Translations under genes and position numbers: made by a program | NCBI GenBank assembly: GCA_947630175.1 | Contig: CANRGJ010000006.1 | Location: 62,001 to 126,000, forward strand | DNA: 64,000 nucleotides | From: an uncultured Ruminiclostridium sp. | Lineage (GTDB): Bacteria > Bacillota > Clostridia > Oscillospirales > Ruminococcaceae | Direction: 5' to 3' | Notes under the pieces: generated by a model | The model's input: the letters and a program-made list of their open reading frames with translations, nothing else | Databases searched by the model: none | What the model was told of the DNA's origin: nothing | Part shown: positions 1 to 8,673 of the stretch, piece by piece | How positions within the stretch are numbered: the stretch's first letter is position 1 | How the letters are laid out: each line of letters opens with the position of its first letter

Positions 1-137
1 ATACTGTTTACACTGTCGGTAAGCTGCCTGTCGATAGAGCTTGAAACAGCGATTTTAAAGACAATTAACAGAATTATAACTGCCAGGAGCATAAGCAGAT
101 TTTTTCTTATATCGTTTTTTAATACAAGCTTAAGCAA
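1..137 (-). CDS. ABC transporter permease-like protein, N-terminal fragment (cut by window edge)
   Basis: The reading frame starts at a TTG codon (137-135) that overlaps the stop codon of the upstream permease gene; a stop lies just upstream in the same frame, so TTG is the only sensible start. The 45 visible codons give a short basic N-terminus (KLVLKNDIRKN) followed by a strongly hydrophobic segment of about 20 residues and then a polar stretch. This is how the N-terminus of many ABC-2-type permeases looks. Translational coupling to the neighbouring permease supports a second membrane subunit of the same transporter. The function rests on context only; the rest lies outside the window. Confidence 0.6.
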   Translation of the reverse strand, partial: MLKLVLKNDIRKNLLMLLAVIILLIVFKIAVSSSIDRQLTDSVNS

Positions 138-1413
138 CTGTGCTCACCGACCTTCCTCTTACAGTACGGAACTGTATAATTCCGCAAATATAAGTAAGCA
201 GAAAGAAAGCTGCAGAGGCTGCAAGGTAAACCGCCGACATAACAGCGGCAATGGGTATTGCTGTCCCGAAAAAAACAGAAATATCCGATCGGTCAATAAA
301 AGAAGTTACATTGCCCAAAACCGCTTCGGTAAAATTACCCTTTGCTTCGGTAAGAGAAAAAATCAGCGGAATTATTCCGACAACACCCGATACTGCAAGA
401 GACACCATATCATGGGGCGAAAGCATAGATATAAGACCGAACAAGCAGGTCACTGTCAAAAAGTACAAATATTTTATGCCGAAAAGTATCAGCATATATT
501 TGCCCACAGTTATGGGATAAACTGAAAATTGCATTTGCGGCAGAACCTGTACAGGACAGCCGAGTACGGAAAAATCACCTAAATAGGGCAGCATAAGCAG
601 AAAATAAAGCAGTGAATAAATGCAATAACCTGCCGTAAACAGAATTATATGACCGAAAGATTGATTGACAATGAATTTTTTCAGACCGCATTTCATTGTT
701 TTGATACTATTGATATATCCGCTTCTGCGATGTGCGGCAAACATTCCGCAGCAGAGAAGCACCAAGAAAAATGTGAAAATATAGTCGCCATTAAAACGTT
801 TCAGAAAGTATTCCACGCCGCTTACAGGAGGAACGATGCTGGGTGAAACATTTATTTTTTTAAGTAGGTTCAATTCATAAGTACAGATTATCTTGTCTTT
901 ATCCAAGGTACTTGTTCTTTTCAGCATTTTTTCATTTGCGGCAATATGCTCATCTGTAAAATCGCTTAAAGTGCCATAAGGAGTGTATGCGCTCATCATA
1001 AAGCTCATAAAATCGAAATCTTCACCCATTGTGGCGGCATACTTTCCCGGTTCGGCTTCCTTAAGCTTTACCCAGAGAATAGCTGCGTCTGAATAAGTCT
1101 TATTTCCTCCGCTGAGAATACTGATTATATCCTCCTCATTGTCAGAGTCGGTATTGTTATTGCCGCTGCCGTCGTCAAGGCCCTTGTGATTAATATGTAT
1201 ATCATAAAAATCAGTGCGGGCTGTGTCCTCGTCTGCCTTAAGCTGTTCAAAAAAATCCTGAGGAGCTTTGTCCGATATATATTTTTCCTGCTGATTAAAA
1301 AATTTAAGCTCCTCTTGCGTACCTGAATAAATATAAAGAAAGGTTATCATAAAAATCAGAACAAAGGCAAATATACTACGAAAAAGGCAACTTCTTAATA
1401 TGCACCATAGCAT
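130..1413 (-). CDS. ABC-2-type transporter permease-like membrane protein
   Basis: This 427-residue protein has one N-terminal membrane segment (about residues 13-30), a large polar extracytoplasmic region (about 31-205) containing an Asp/Asn-rich patch near 80-95, and then about five further membrane segments (from about 210, 252, 305, 335 and 385). That topology is known from ABC-2-type permeases with a big outer loop between the first two helices. The start codon has an AAGGGGG ribosome binding site and overlaps the end of the ATPase gene by 19 bases, so the two are translationally coupled. The substrate cannot be read from the sequence; export of a peptide or lipid, or antimicrobial resistance, are the usual roles of such pairs. 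Confidence 0.75.
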   Translation of the reverse strand: MLWCILRSCLFRSIFAFVLIFMITFLYIYSGTQEELKFFNQQEKYISDKAPQDFFEQLKADEDTARTDFYDIHINHKGLDDGSGNNNTDSDNEEDIISILSGGNKTYSDAAILWVKLKEAEPGKYAATMGEDFDFMSFMMSAYTPYGTLSDFTDEHIAANEKMLKRTSTLDKDKIICTYELNLLKKINVSPSIVPPVSGVEYFLKRFNGDYIFTFFLVLLCCGMFAAHRRSGYINSIKTMKCGLKKFIVNQSFGHIILFTAGYCIYSLLYFLLMLPYLGDFSVLGCPVQVLPQMQFSVYPITVGKYMLILFGIKYLYFLTVTCLFGLISMLSPHDMVSLAVSGVVGIIPLIFSLTEAKGNFTEAVLGNVTSFIDRSDISVFFGTAIPIAAVMSAVYLAASAAFFLLTYICGIIQFRTVRGRSVSTVA

Positions 1414-2123
1414 GTTTTTTCCCCCTTTGTCATTTTAAGATAAAAACCGCTTATATCGCTATTTGGAACATCATTTGTATCACCGCTCCACAAAAGCTTT
1501 CCCTTTTCTATTATAAAAAGACTGTCAGTTATGTCTTCGATATCTGAAACGATATGGGTGGAAATTATCACAAGAGCGCTTCTGCCAAGCTCTTTGATAA
1601 TTCCCTTAAGTTCCAACCTTTCCGCTATGTCAAGTCCTGCGCTAGGCTCGTCAAGTATTATTACTGCAGGGTCAGAAATTATTGTCTGCGCAATGAAAAT
1701 GCGCTGCCGCATACCTCCCGACAGCTCCTTCATTTTCATATTTCCGCATTCTCCAACCCCAAGCCTTTGGAGCGCTTTTTCTATTAATTCAGGGATTGTT
1801 TTGGATGGAATACCTTTAAGTTCCGCATTATACCGCATAAATTCATTTACCTTAGCAGAGGGGAAATAGGGCTGATGCTGAAACAGCATTGCCATCTGCT
1901 CACGGTATTTTTCCCCTAAGGATATTATTTCTTCGCCATCAAGCTTTACTTCTCCAAAAGTAGGTGAGGCAGCAGTGGATATTATACTCATAAGGGTTGA
2001 CTTACCTGCTCCGTTTGGTCCTAAAAGGGTGTTTATTCCTTCGGTAAAGGTGCAGCTTATGTTATCTAAGATTTTTTTCTTTTTATACTGCTTTGTGATA
2101 TTGCAGATTTCGAGCCTTCTCAT
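1395..2123 (-). CDS. ABC transporter ATP-binding protein
   Basis: The 242 residues carry all marks of an ABC ATPase: Walker A GPNGAGKS at 35-42, a Q-loop region near 82, signature LSGGM at 134-138, Walker B VIILDEP at 154-160 and the switch histidine at 190. The family hydrolyses ATP to drive transport through partner permeases. The two genes downstream on the same strand overlap and encode membrane proteins, so this is the first gene of a three-gene transporter operon that runs off the left edge. A GAGGCGGG ribosome binding site precedes the ATG. The substrate is unknown. Confidence 0.93.
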   Translation of the reverse strand: MRRLEICNITKQYKKKKILDNISCTFTEGINTLLGPNGAGKSTLMSIISTAASPTFGEVKLDGEEIISLGEKYREQMAMLFQHQPYFPSAKVNEFMRYNAELKGIPSKTIPELIEKALQRLGVGECGNMKMKELSGGMRQRIFIAQTIISDPAVIILDEPSAGLDIAERLELKGIIKELGRSALVIISTHIVSDIEDITDSLFIIEKGKLLWSGDTNDVPNSDISGFYLKMTKGEKTCYGAY

Positions 2124-2210
2124 TTTCCCGCCTCTTTTTGCAAAAAATATTATTAAAGTAGTTTATATGATTTTATGAAGATTGTTCATACTGCTCCGCT
2201 TTGCTTTGTC

Positions 2211-2831
2211 CTAAAAGTTCCTCAAAGGAAATGCAGAACCGCTAAAAATATAGCTTCCAACAAGATCATAAATATGTGCGGTAATAATAACCCTTATGGT
2301 CCATATATGAAAATATTTTCATAAGTGCCTTGGTAATTAGTGGTATTGTTGTAAATGGTATGAATACTTTTGTACAGAATGACATCTAGCTCAGATACGT
2401 TCAAACAATCGTCAAGTATGTCTTGAAGGCATTTAATAATATTTATTTCCGTAGGCAGTTTTGATAGTATTTTTTATGGCCTATTCCTTATTGTAGGGAC
2501 AGATAAATCCTGCTAAAAGATATATATATACTGAACTATGCGATAGTATCGCATATACTTTTTCTTACCGCCCTGCTCTCGTGTGAAACATACGGTCCAC
2601 AGTTACTTCTCTTATTTTAATATCTATTATGTCCTTAAGCTTCATTCGGGTATATAAGCAAAGGTGCTGTTGTATTACTTTATATTCTCATAATTTTTTT
2701 CAAAATCACTGTTTGGCTTGCGCTGTATTGTACTCATAAACGCTGTTATCAAGCAAATCGTAGAAGCGGTCTGCGGAATATTATTGATCCATAACAAAAT
2801 TCTTGCCATATTTGGGCTGCATGACGCATTT
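2211..2831 (-). pseudogene. Decayed coding region between ABC operon and lipoprotein gene
   Basis: No intact gene fills the 814-base gap 2124-2937, but the minus strand still reads as protein in pieces. From 2831 leftwards one frame gives about 40 protein-like residues with one internal TAA, then further residues interrupted by stops, ending at 2565. A second piece (2473-2294) is an uninterrupted 59-codon run with amphipathic, Leu/Ile/Asn-rich sequence, and a third piece (2279-2211) continues in another frame. Frameshifts and stops between pieces indicate a broken gene or genes. I do not recognise the family. The gap is AT-rich and holds nothing else I can support. Confidence 0.4.
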
Positions 2832-2937
2832 TTCAATCTTATTTCATTTCCAAAGTGCAGGAGGATATAAAAAGCAGTTATAAAACTGTTAAAATTGCGA
2901 AAAGTGTTTTTTGTAACGGATTCATCTATTGCACTCT

Positions 2938-4101
2938 TTATTTTGTACAGTTAATAATCTCTCCTGTTTCTATATTATAAATGACTGCATTATCCTCGCT
3001 GTGATTAAGCAAGATAAACTTTTCGCCAATCATCATCGGACGGCTTTTTCCTGTCAGTCTGTCATTGAAAATAGTTTTTCTTTCAAAACTGTTTCCGTCA
3101 ACCTTAACGACATTAATAGTAACAGCGATTTCTTCCCCGAGATTTTCTTCATCAGTCACAGAAAAAGCGTAATAATCTCCCCTTGCGTAAAACACTTCAT
3201 CAAATTCCGACAGACCGTCTCCGATAACCTTTGGCTCTTCACCAAATTTAAAGCTGTACCATTTATCACCTTTCCAATAATCGAAATTATGTTTCTCGTC
3301 TTTTTGAGTATATATTTCTTTGCGGCATACTAAGGTTCCGTCGGAATATGCCGATATATAGTTCATTATCTCGTCACCGATTGTTTTGTTGTCCTTGGGT
3401 CTGTATTCTAGGCTTATGGTTTCTCTGCCTGAGAGATCGCTTTCTTTTATGCGTGATATCGTATTTTCAGGTAATGAACCATCATTGTTATCAATAAAAT
3501 AAATATAATCTCCTGCAATACAAAGAAATCCACTGCCGAGATATTGAAGCTCTTCGGTCAAGGGATTATATCTCACCATTTCGCTGCCTCTGTCTGAGCC
3601 GTAGATCCAGCCGTTATCTATTGTAAATTTATAGAACCCTCTGATAGCATGGATTTCGTTTTGTGACGGGTCATTTTCATTTGTCTGATATTTGAGGGTA
3701 ATTGTGTCTTTAAGGTCGCCTTTAAAATTGACTACATATAAATTAAAGCTTTCAGTGGCAATGCCTGTATTTTTATCATAATCTAATTCTTCTCCACGGG
3801 CTTGAACAACTATACCATCAGAGATGTATGCAAAATTACTGTTCTGCTCGGTTAAATCTTTTGCAATATTGGCAAAATCCACAATTTTTAAAGCGCTTCC
3901 CTCAGATATATCATACTCATATATTCCGTCTTCAAATTTGCAGTAGATGCAATTATCGGTGTATGAATATGTACCTTCGCAGAAATTTTGTCCGTTGCTG
4001 CGATTGTTGGTCACGTTGTCAAAATTGACTTGATAGTGTGAACAACCTGTAAAAATCATACTTTGCAAAACAATAAGTGATGAAGCGATAAATCTTTTCA
4101 T
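2938..4101 (-). CDS. Putative lipoprotein, beta-propeller-like (DUF5050-type)
   Basis: I place the start at the ATG at 4101 because a CGGAG ribosome binding site lies 7 bases before it and the protein then begins with a clean lipoprotein signal (MKRFIASSLIVLQ, then lipobox FTGC); an upstream in-frame ATG lacks this. The mature part is about 365 residues of repeated short strands with motifs such as YSYTDNCIYCKFEDGIYEY, GWIYGSDRG and GDYIYFIDNNDG. This repeat style is typical of DUF5050/prolyl-oligopeptidase-like propellers on Gram-positive lipoproteins. It is expected on the outer face of the membrane. Function is unknown; it stands alone between decayed DNA on both sides. Confidence 0.65.
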   Translation of the reverse strand: MKRFIASSLIVLQSMIFTGCSHYQVNFDNVTNNRSNGQNFCEGTYSYTDNCIYCKFEDGIYEYDISEGSALKIVDFANIAKDLTEQNSNFAYISDGIVVQARGEELDYDKNTGIATESFNLYVVNFKGDLKDTITLKYQTNENDPSQNEIHAIRGFYKFTIDNGWIYGSDRGSEMVRYNPLTEELQYLGSGFLCIAGDYIYFIDNNDGSLPENTISRIKESDLSGRETISLEYRPKDNKTIGDEIMNYISAYSDGTLVCRKEIYTQKDEKHNFDYWKGDKWYSFKFGEEPKVIGDGLSEFDEVFYARGDYYAFSVTDEENLGEEIAVTINVVKVDGNSFERKTIFNDRLTGKSRPMMIGEKFILLNHSEDNAVIYNIETGEIINCTK

Positions 4102-4160
4102 TTTTAACTCCGTTCTGCTGTTAAAATGCATGGGCAAATGCTGGTTGTGTAGGTTAAGTT

Positions 4161-4409
4161 TTATATATATTTTATTCTCTTATCACAAGCGAAAGAAACA
4201 TCTTTAGTAGTTGAATTTTCAGGAAGGTTAATTCCTCGTACAATTGCTACAACATCCATATAATTTTCCATGTATTCAAAACCATTATTTATTAAATTTT
4301 TAAAATTAATGTCTGTTTTAAACGATTTCCCCTTTTGTAATTGAAAAAAAGAGCTCCTCTGTTGCATTACAGAAACGATTGTCAATATTGTAAGATTTTG
4401 GAAGTCCAT
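4161..4409 (-). CDS. Doubtful small ORF or gene fragment
   Basis: An 82-codon frame without a recognisable ribosome binding site at its ATG. The last 37 residues (from MENYMDVVAIV to the end) look more protein-like than the first part, so this may be the tail of a decayed gene. I recognise no family. It lies in AT-rich DNA just upstream of the lipoprotein gene start and could equally be chance. The 288 bases to its right (4410-4697) contain only a long inverted repeat. Confidence 0.2.
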   Translation of the reverse strand: MDFQNLTILTIVSVMQQRSSFFQLQKGKSFKTDINFKNLINNGFEYMENYMDVVAIVRGINLPENSTTKDVSFACDKRIKYI

Positions 4410-4524
4410 TTACAGCAATAAATAATAATACTATCAACTTCACAAATAATCACTAAAATAATAATTAATATAGATTTAATTTTACTGTATATCATTTTCA
4501 CAATAATATAAATACATAGGAAAT

Positions 4525-4587
4525 AAAGTCCCACTCTTCATTTAATGTTATTTTTAATAACCAGAATTGTAAGAAGAGCAGGACTTT
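4525..4587. repeat. Imperfect 15-bp inverted repeat with 33-nt loop
   Basis: Bases 4525-4539 (AAAGTCCCACTCTTC) and 4573-4587 (GAAGAGCAGGACTTT) are inverted copies matching at 13 of 15 positions. The element sits about 110 bases past the stop of the secreted-protein gene at 4698-5228. It could be a transcription-end structure for that leftward gene or the remains of a small mobile element; there is no strong T-run directly after the stem. Confidence 0.4.
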
Positions 4588-4697
4588 GTCTGCTTTAATT
4601 TTGTTAATATTTGATTGAATTAAGGCATTATAAACAACTGTCTATAAATACTAAAAGTTCAAGCTGATGTTGGCTATACCAAACATCATTACACAAA

Positions 4698-5228
4698 TTA
4701 ACAGAAGAATTTGAACGCTCCTCCGTACCACATTCCATCATTAACAGATTTGTAGGTTCCACCTGCCTGTGCATATCTGGCAGTTTCGGATGAAAAATTA
4801 TAGCACAAACTTGTAAATGAGTCCCAATCAGATCCATACTCGGTATTCTCCGTTGTAGCAATCTTCTTGTCATCAGAAGTGAAAATGTTAATCATAAAGA
4901 AAAAGTAATCTCTATAATCTCTTCTTTGTGATTGGTAAGAAAATTTCATTTCTGCTTTTATGCTGCTTGTTACATTTAACTCAACTTCGCAGTAAGCGAT
5001 ATTATCTGTAATAAGGCTGGATACTCCCCACATGATATTGCGTGAATTGGTAGTTATACTTCCACCAATACCATTATAATTGCCCTCATATTTATGCTTC
5101 CCAGGGTGATAAGCTGTATTATGATAATAATCGACCGTATCTTTATAAGAACAAAAACTTATTTCAGGTTCTGAATCCGCCTGAACGGAATATGTTATCG
5201 TTGTAACTGTCACTAAAGCAATAATCAT
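4698..5228 (-). CDS. Secreted hypothetical protein with shortened signal peptide
   Basis: The 176-residue product starts with a hydrophobic stretch ending in SVQA/DS, a plausible signal-peptidase site, followed by a polar, Tyr/Asn/Ser-rich beta-type domain. The usual positively charged start of a signal peptide is missing from the ATG at 5228, and there is no good ribosome binding site. One extra A in the A-run at 5238-5242 would join the frame to an upstream ATG (5265) and restore the basic residues (MFLCKIYLK). This may be a real frameshift, a phase-variable tract or a sequence error. I do not recognise the domain. It is the last gene after the sigma factor and anti-sigma-like gene, downstream of another small secreted protein. 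Confidence 0.55.
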   Translation of the reverse strand: MIIALVTVTTITYSVQADSEPEISFCSYKDTVDYYHNTAYHPGKHKYEGNYNGIGGSITTNSRNIMWGVSSLITDNIAYCEVELNVTSSIKAEMKFSYQSQRRDYRDYFFFMINIFTSDDKKIATTENTEYGSDWDSFTSLCYNFSSETARYAQAGGTYKSVNDGMWYGGAFKFFC

Positions 5229-5298
5229 AGAAACAGCTTTTTAAATAAATTTTACATAAAAACATTTGACTTGAATTTTCTTAAAGCTTTTTGCTATT

Positions 5299-5745
5299 TT
5301 AGCCGATAACCTTTTCTTCGCTGTAAACGGTTATTGTTTCGCTCTTACCATTCTTATCTGTGAGAGTAAAAACAGATTGCAAACGGTATGTACCGCTTGA
5401 AAGACCACTTTTAGTGTTAGACAAGTTAACGGAAAGACCATTTACCGTTTTTAACCATGACGCTCCGTCAACAGTGTTCCATATCCAGAACCATCCGCTG
5501 TACTTTTGCAGGGTTTGCTCAACTGTTATCTTAGCAACATTATTTCCGGAAGCATAACTTTTGCAATCTGCTTTTGTTCCTATGACAGCCAACTCTGACA
5601 TAACATGGTTTGCAATGTCATATAACGGTGAAATACTTTCAGCAGAGGAATATGCTGTGGCAGCTTCCGCATACACAGGAAAGCAAAAGGCCAAACACAT
5701 ACAAATCACCAAAAAAACGGATGTAATGATTCTTTTTAATTGCAT
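5299..5745 (-). CDS. Small secreted protein of unknown function (possibly DUF6147-like)
   Basis: The 148-residue protein has a classical signal peptide (MQLKRIITSVFLVICMCLAF, cleavage likely after VYAEA near residue 28). The mature 120 residues form a single small domain with two features: a middle part with YASGNNVAKITVEQTLQKYS and a tail typical of a beta-sandwich (SGTYRLQSVFTLTD). This pattern is seen in small secreted Clostridia proteins (DUF6147-like), but I cannot confirm the family. An AGAAGG ribosome binding site precedes the ATG. It lies just downstream of the anti-sigma-like gene and probably belongs to the regulon or operon of that sigma factor. Confidence 0.75.
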   Translation of the reverse strand: MQLKRIITSVFLVICMCLAFCFPVYAEAATAYSSAESISPLYDIANHVMSELAVIGTKADCKSYASGNNVAKITVEQTLQKYSGWFWIWNTVDGASWLKTVNGLSVNLSNTKSGLSSGTYRLQSVFTLTDKNGKSETITVYSEEKVIG

Positions 5746-5833
5746 TTTAATCCTTCTTTCTTAAAATTTCTTGCTTTTTTGTCTCCTTTATTATAATTAT
5801 CTGTTTTTTTGCACGGAAAGATATCCCACTTTT

Positions 5834-6535
5834 TTATTTTTCTAAAACTTTGGCACTTTCTGCTAAAAAAATAAGTTCGTCCTTGGGCAAATTGCTATCA
5901 ATTTCTAAGATGTAATCGCCATTATCCCAAAATATAATTGAACTGTTGCTAAATTCAATATATAATCCTCCGTGACCGTTAATCTCTATATCTTCAAATT
6001 TATGCTTTTCTGTATTGAACTGTCCACCAAATGCTTTTTTAGGGTATTGACTAAAGGCTATTTCCTTTCCCGAAATATCGTTGCGGTATAGAGTGTATAC
6101 ACCAAGGTATAACGAAAAATTACGCTCAGTTAACTCAAACTTATTGGGCAAATCCGTCAGGCAGTATTCATATTCAATCGTTTCAGGGCAGTTTTCGGCA
6201 TTTATGGCAAAGAGCTCGGTATAATCGGTATATATCGTTCCGTGAAAGTTGTTCGAGATATAACAGAATATAAATCCCGCCATAAGTGTTGCACATATAA
6301 TTAAAACGAAAATAATTATAAGTCTTTTACTCAGACTTAAATGCGTATGCTTTGAATGCGAAATAGGTTGTGGGTTATTTGCAATATTGTGTGAATTTTT
6401 TTCAAACAAGTTAAATATGCGTTTCATAGCAATCCTATGGTGCAGAGAGACTTGGAATTGAGGCAAATTATCAAAGTAGAGTATTTCTTCGTCGTAAATT
6501 TTTGCCAACAAATCTCTCAAAATATTTTCGTTCAT
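5834..6535 (-). CDS. Membrane protein with DUF4367-like outer domain, putative anti-sigma factor
   Basis: The 233-residue protein has a soluble N-terminal part (1-70) that begins like the regulatory tails found next to sigma factors, a single membrane helix (about 71-93), and an outer C-terminal domain. That outer domain ends with the pattern GGLYIEF...IIFWDNGDYILEI...DELIFLAES, characteristic of DUF4367 domains. Its ATG overlaps the stop of the sigma factor gene by four bases, the common arrangement of a sigma factor and its membrane-bound inhibitor. Inference: it holds the sigma factor at the membrane until an outside signal arrives. No zinc-binding anti-sigma motif (HxxxCxxC) is visible. 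Confidence 0.75.
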   Translation of the reverse strand: MNENILRDLLAKIYDEEILYFDNLPQFQVSLHHRIAMKRIFNLFEKNSHNIANNPQPISHSKHTHLSLSKRLIIIFVLIICATLMAGFIFCYISNNFHGTIYTDYTELFAINAENCPETIEYEYCLTDLPNKFELTERNFSLYLGVYTLYRNDISGKEIAFSQYPKKAFGGQFNTEKHKFEDIEINGHGGLYIEFSNSSIIFWDNGDYILEIDSNLPKDELIFLAESAKVLEK

Positions 6536-7083
6536 CTAAGCCTCTCCTCCTTGAGAACAAATTCGTTTATGGCTTTTCTGGCTAAACGCAGCCGCTCTTT
6601 AACCGATGACTGAGAAATATTTAAGGCTTCGGCGGTATCAGCAGTGGAAAGTCCTATCATACAGCGAAGCGTAAGTACATCTCTCTGAAGCGTTGGCAAT
6701 GTTTTTATAAAGCTTTTTAGTTTTTCACTTGATATTTTTCCGATTATACTGTCTTCAAGAGAAGGTTGATTTTCATCATAAGAACTTTTCTCCGTGATTT
6801 CTTCAAACGATGTCTTATTCCTTTTGTTAAACATTTCAACAGATACATTTCTGACGATAATAACAGCATATTTAATTCTATCTTGCAAAGGAACTGCGAA
6901 AAAATTTCCCGGTTTTTCTGCAATCCTGCGAAACACCTCTTGAACAGCGTCCTCTGCATCGCTCTTATTATGTAAATTAAAATAGGCTATGTTGAGAAAT
7001 ATGTTTAAATTTTCTTTGTAAAATTCTTCCAATTCGTTTCTTTGGACATTATCTTCAATAGTTGAGAATATTGAAGCAATCAC
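6532..7083 (-). CDS. RNA polymerase sigma-70 family (ECF) sigma factor
   Basis: The product has a region-2 block near residues 30-62 with the core SDAEDAVQEVFRRI, and a region-4 helix-turn-helix near 133-175 (LPTLQRDVLTLRC, then ALNISQSSVKERLRLARKA). It is about 183 residues, normal for an ECF sigma factor. I choose the GTG at 7083 as start: GGGAGG lies 8 bases before it, whereas the GTG three codons upstream abuts that site. The adjacent, overlapping gene is a likely anti-sigma factor, and two small secreted proteins follow. A sigma-A-type promoter is present upstream. Confidence 0.85.
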   Translation of the reverse strand: MIASIFSTIEDNVQRNELEEFYKENLNIFLNIAYFNLHNKSDAEDAVQEVFRRIAEKPGNFFAVPLQDRIKYAVIIVRNVSVEMFNKRNKTSFEEITEKSSYDENQPSLEDSIIGKISSEKLKSFIKTLPTLQRDVLTLRCMIGLSTADTAEALNISQSSVKERLRLARKAINEFVLKEERLR

Positions 7084-7171
7084 CTTAAACACCTCCCTAT
7101 GGATTGTAGATACATATTATCATCACAATTAATTTTTGTGTGTCCTGCATAAAGCATTGCTTTGGGATTTT

Positions 7172-7200
7172 ATTATATCATTTTTTAATTATTTTGTATA
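7172..7200 (-). promoter_or_regulatory. Sigma-A-type promoter of the ECF sigma factor operon
   Basis: On the minus strand TATACA (7200-7195) is followed after 17 bases by TATAAT (7177-7172), with TG one base before the -10. About 90 bases of untranslated leader follow before the GTG start. Confidence 0.55.
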
Positions 7201-7252
7201 GAGATTTTTAAATGTTTATTATGTGATCAATTTAAAGGTTAAGATAATCACA

Positions 7253-7543
7253 ATGAACTCCAAAATGCATCATGAGGCAAAGAGAAAATCTACTAGCAAC
7301 AAAATTAAAACTAAATCTTTAGACGAACTATTGTAAAATGATGAAGGCGATATAACACAGAAAGATTTTTATACTTGGTCAATAGCTATAACAAATATTG
7401 TTCTAAAAAATAATAGAGAGCTGATGAAATTGATAATCGTTTTAAAACTGCATAAAAAGAAATTAAATGGCAGAAAGAAAAAGTTTGAATTTATCAGCGG
7501 TGTAGAAATAAAGAACACTCTGATGAAAAGCAGAACTTCATAG
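7253..7543 (+). pseudogene. Decayed small ORF in former mobile-element region
   Basis: A 97-codon plus-strand frame from ATG 7253 is broken by a single TAA at codon 28 and otherwise reads as a Lys-rich helical protein. No family is recognised. It lies between the sigma factor promoter and the recombinase remnant. The stretch 7544-7917 holds only one short open frame (7685-7882) without a ribosome binding site, which I take as further decayed sequence. Confidence 0.3.
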
Positions 7544-7917
7544 TTGAAAGTGTGATTTATTCTGGTATGATATTCACGATTGTATATGAGAAGATTTCTG
7601 TAAGCTGTACCTCTTTAGAAATCTGTTTAATGTTGAATTGGATAAAATCTACCTGTTGAAGATGGATTTTCCATAACAGATAACGTGCTGTACTACGTCA
7701 GCATTAAGATAAAAATCAGGGTCAAGGAACACTTTTCCGAAATGATAATAACTGTCCTTGACCTTTTTGAGTGTGTGATTAAATATGAGAAATGCATCAA
7801 AGCAGAAGGATACTTTTCTCAAAAACTTCTGGACATTGCGCCTGAATTATGGTACGATATTAATATAAGCAACTTGTTGTAATTCGGGTTGTTTCACTGA
7901 TGGAGAAAATGGTGAAA

Positions 7918-8570
7918 ATGAAACATCAGTATAACACAGCACTTTATTTAATCTCAGCTGCGATGATGAACTGAAAGGCGAAAGCGGCTGCGTAGAAACA
8001 TATGGAGCAATACTCACGCAATATTGTAAAGAGCAGAAAATGAGAATCGTAGGAGAATGCGTTAACGATGGATGAAGCGGCACGAACTTTAATAAATCGG
8101 ACTTTCAGTGCATGATTGTTGATATTGAGGAAGGGAAAGATTCATTGCGTTATTACAAATGACCTGTTAAGACTGGGCGGAAACTACATTCACATAGGTC
8201 AATACACCGACATCTACTTCCCGTCAAAGGATAGCGTTGAATGATAGAGTTAACAGTGATAAATGTGAAAGCGAAATAGTGCTGTTTCTGAAGATTCAAA
8301 ATGCAATGTATGCACGACATACCAGTAAAGAAGTTAAACACCGATGACAATACGTTTTCTGAGATGGGTGCACTACGGAGCTTATGCATCCATCAGCTAT
8401 AAAAAACGGAAAATCCGCAAGCCGCAGGACGAGTGGTTCAGGGTGGAAAATACCTACGAAGAGATTATCTCAAAAGAGGATTTAGAACAGGTGTAGGAGC
8501 AAATTGTTGAACGACGCAGACGGATGAAGGACACGACCACTTAGATTTTTGCGAGACCGTTCCCGACCTA
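7918..8570 (+). pseudogene. Decayed large serine recombinase (resolvase family)
   Basis: Reading across frameshifts and stops, the plus strand gives the order of a large serine recombinase. ATG 7918 begins YNTALYL, then after a shift LSCDDELKGESG, an NDG-stop-SGTNF block (GWSGTNF in intact relatives), then after another shift CVITNDLLRLGGNYIHIGQY and TDIYFP, the typical catalytic-domain core. Further on (about 8395-8550) come YKKRKIRKPQDEWFRVEN and EEIISKEDLEQV, typical of the recombinase domain. At least three frameshifts and several stops make it non-functional. Such enzymes move Tn4451-type and conjugative elements, so this marks a dead mobile element next to the change in base composition near 8.6 kb. 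Confidence 0.85.
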
Positions 8571-8673
8571 GAGAAAAAACAAAATTGCAACTGCGGGTTG
8601 CGAAATTTCCAATCCCGATTGGTGTACTGCCGCTTGATTTTCTGATATGATTTTATCAAGGAGGTCGGATAAG

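Noticed and set aside
4628-4873. 81-codon minus-strand frame
   Set aside because: It overlaps the better supported secreted-protein gene at 4698-5228 in another frame and has no ribosome binding site or signal.
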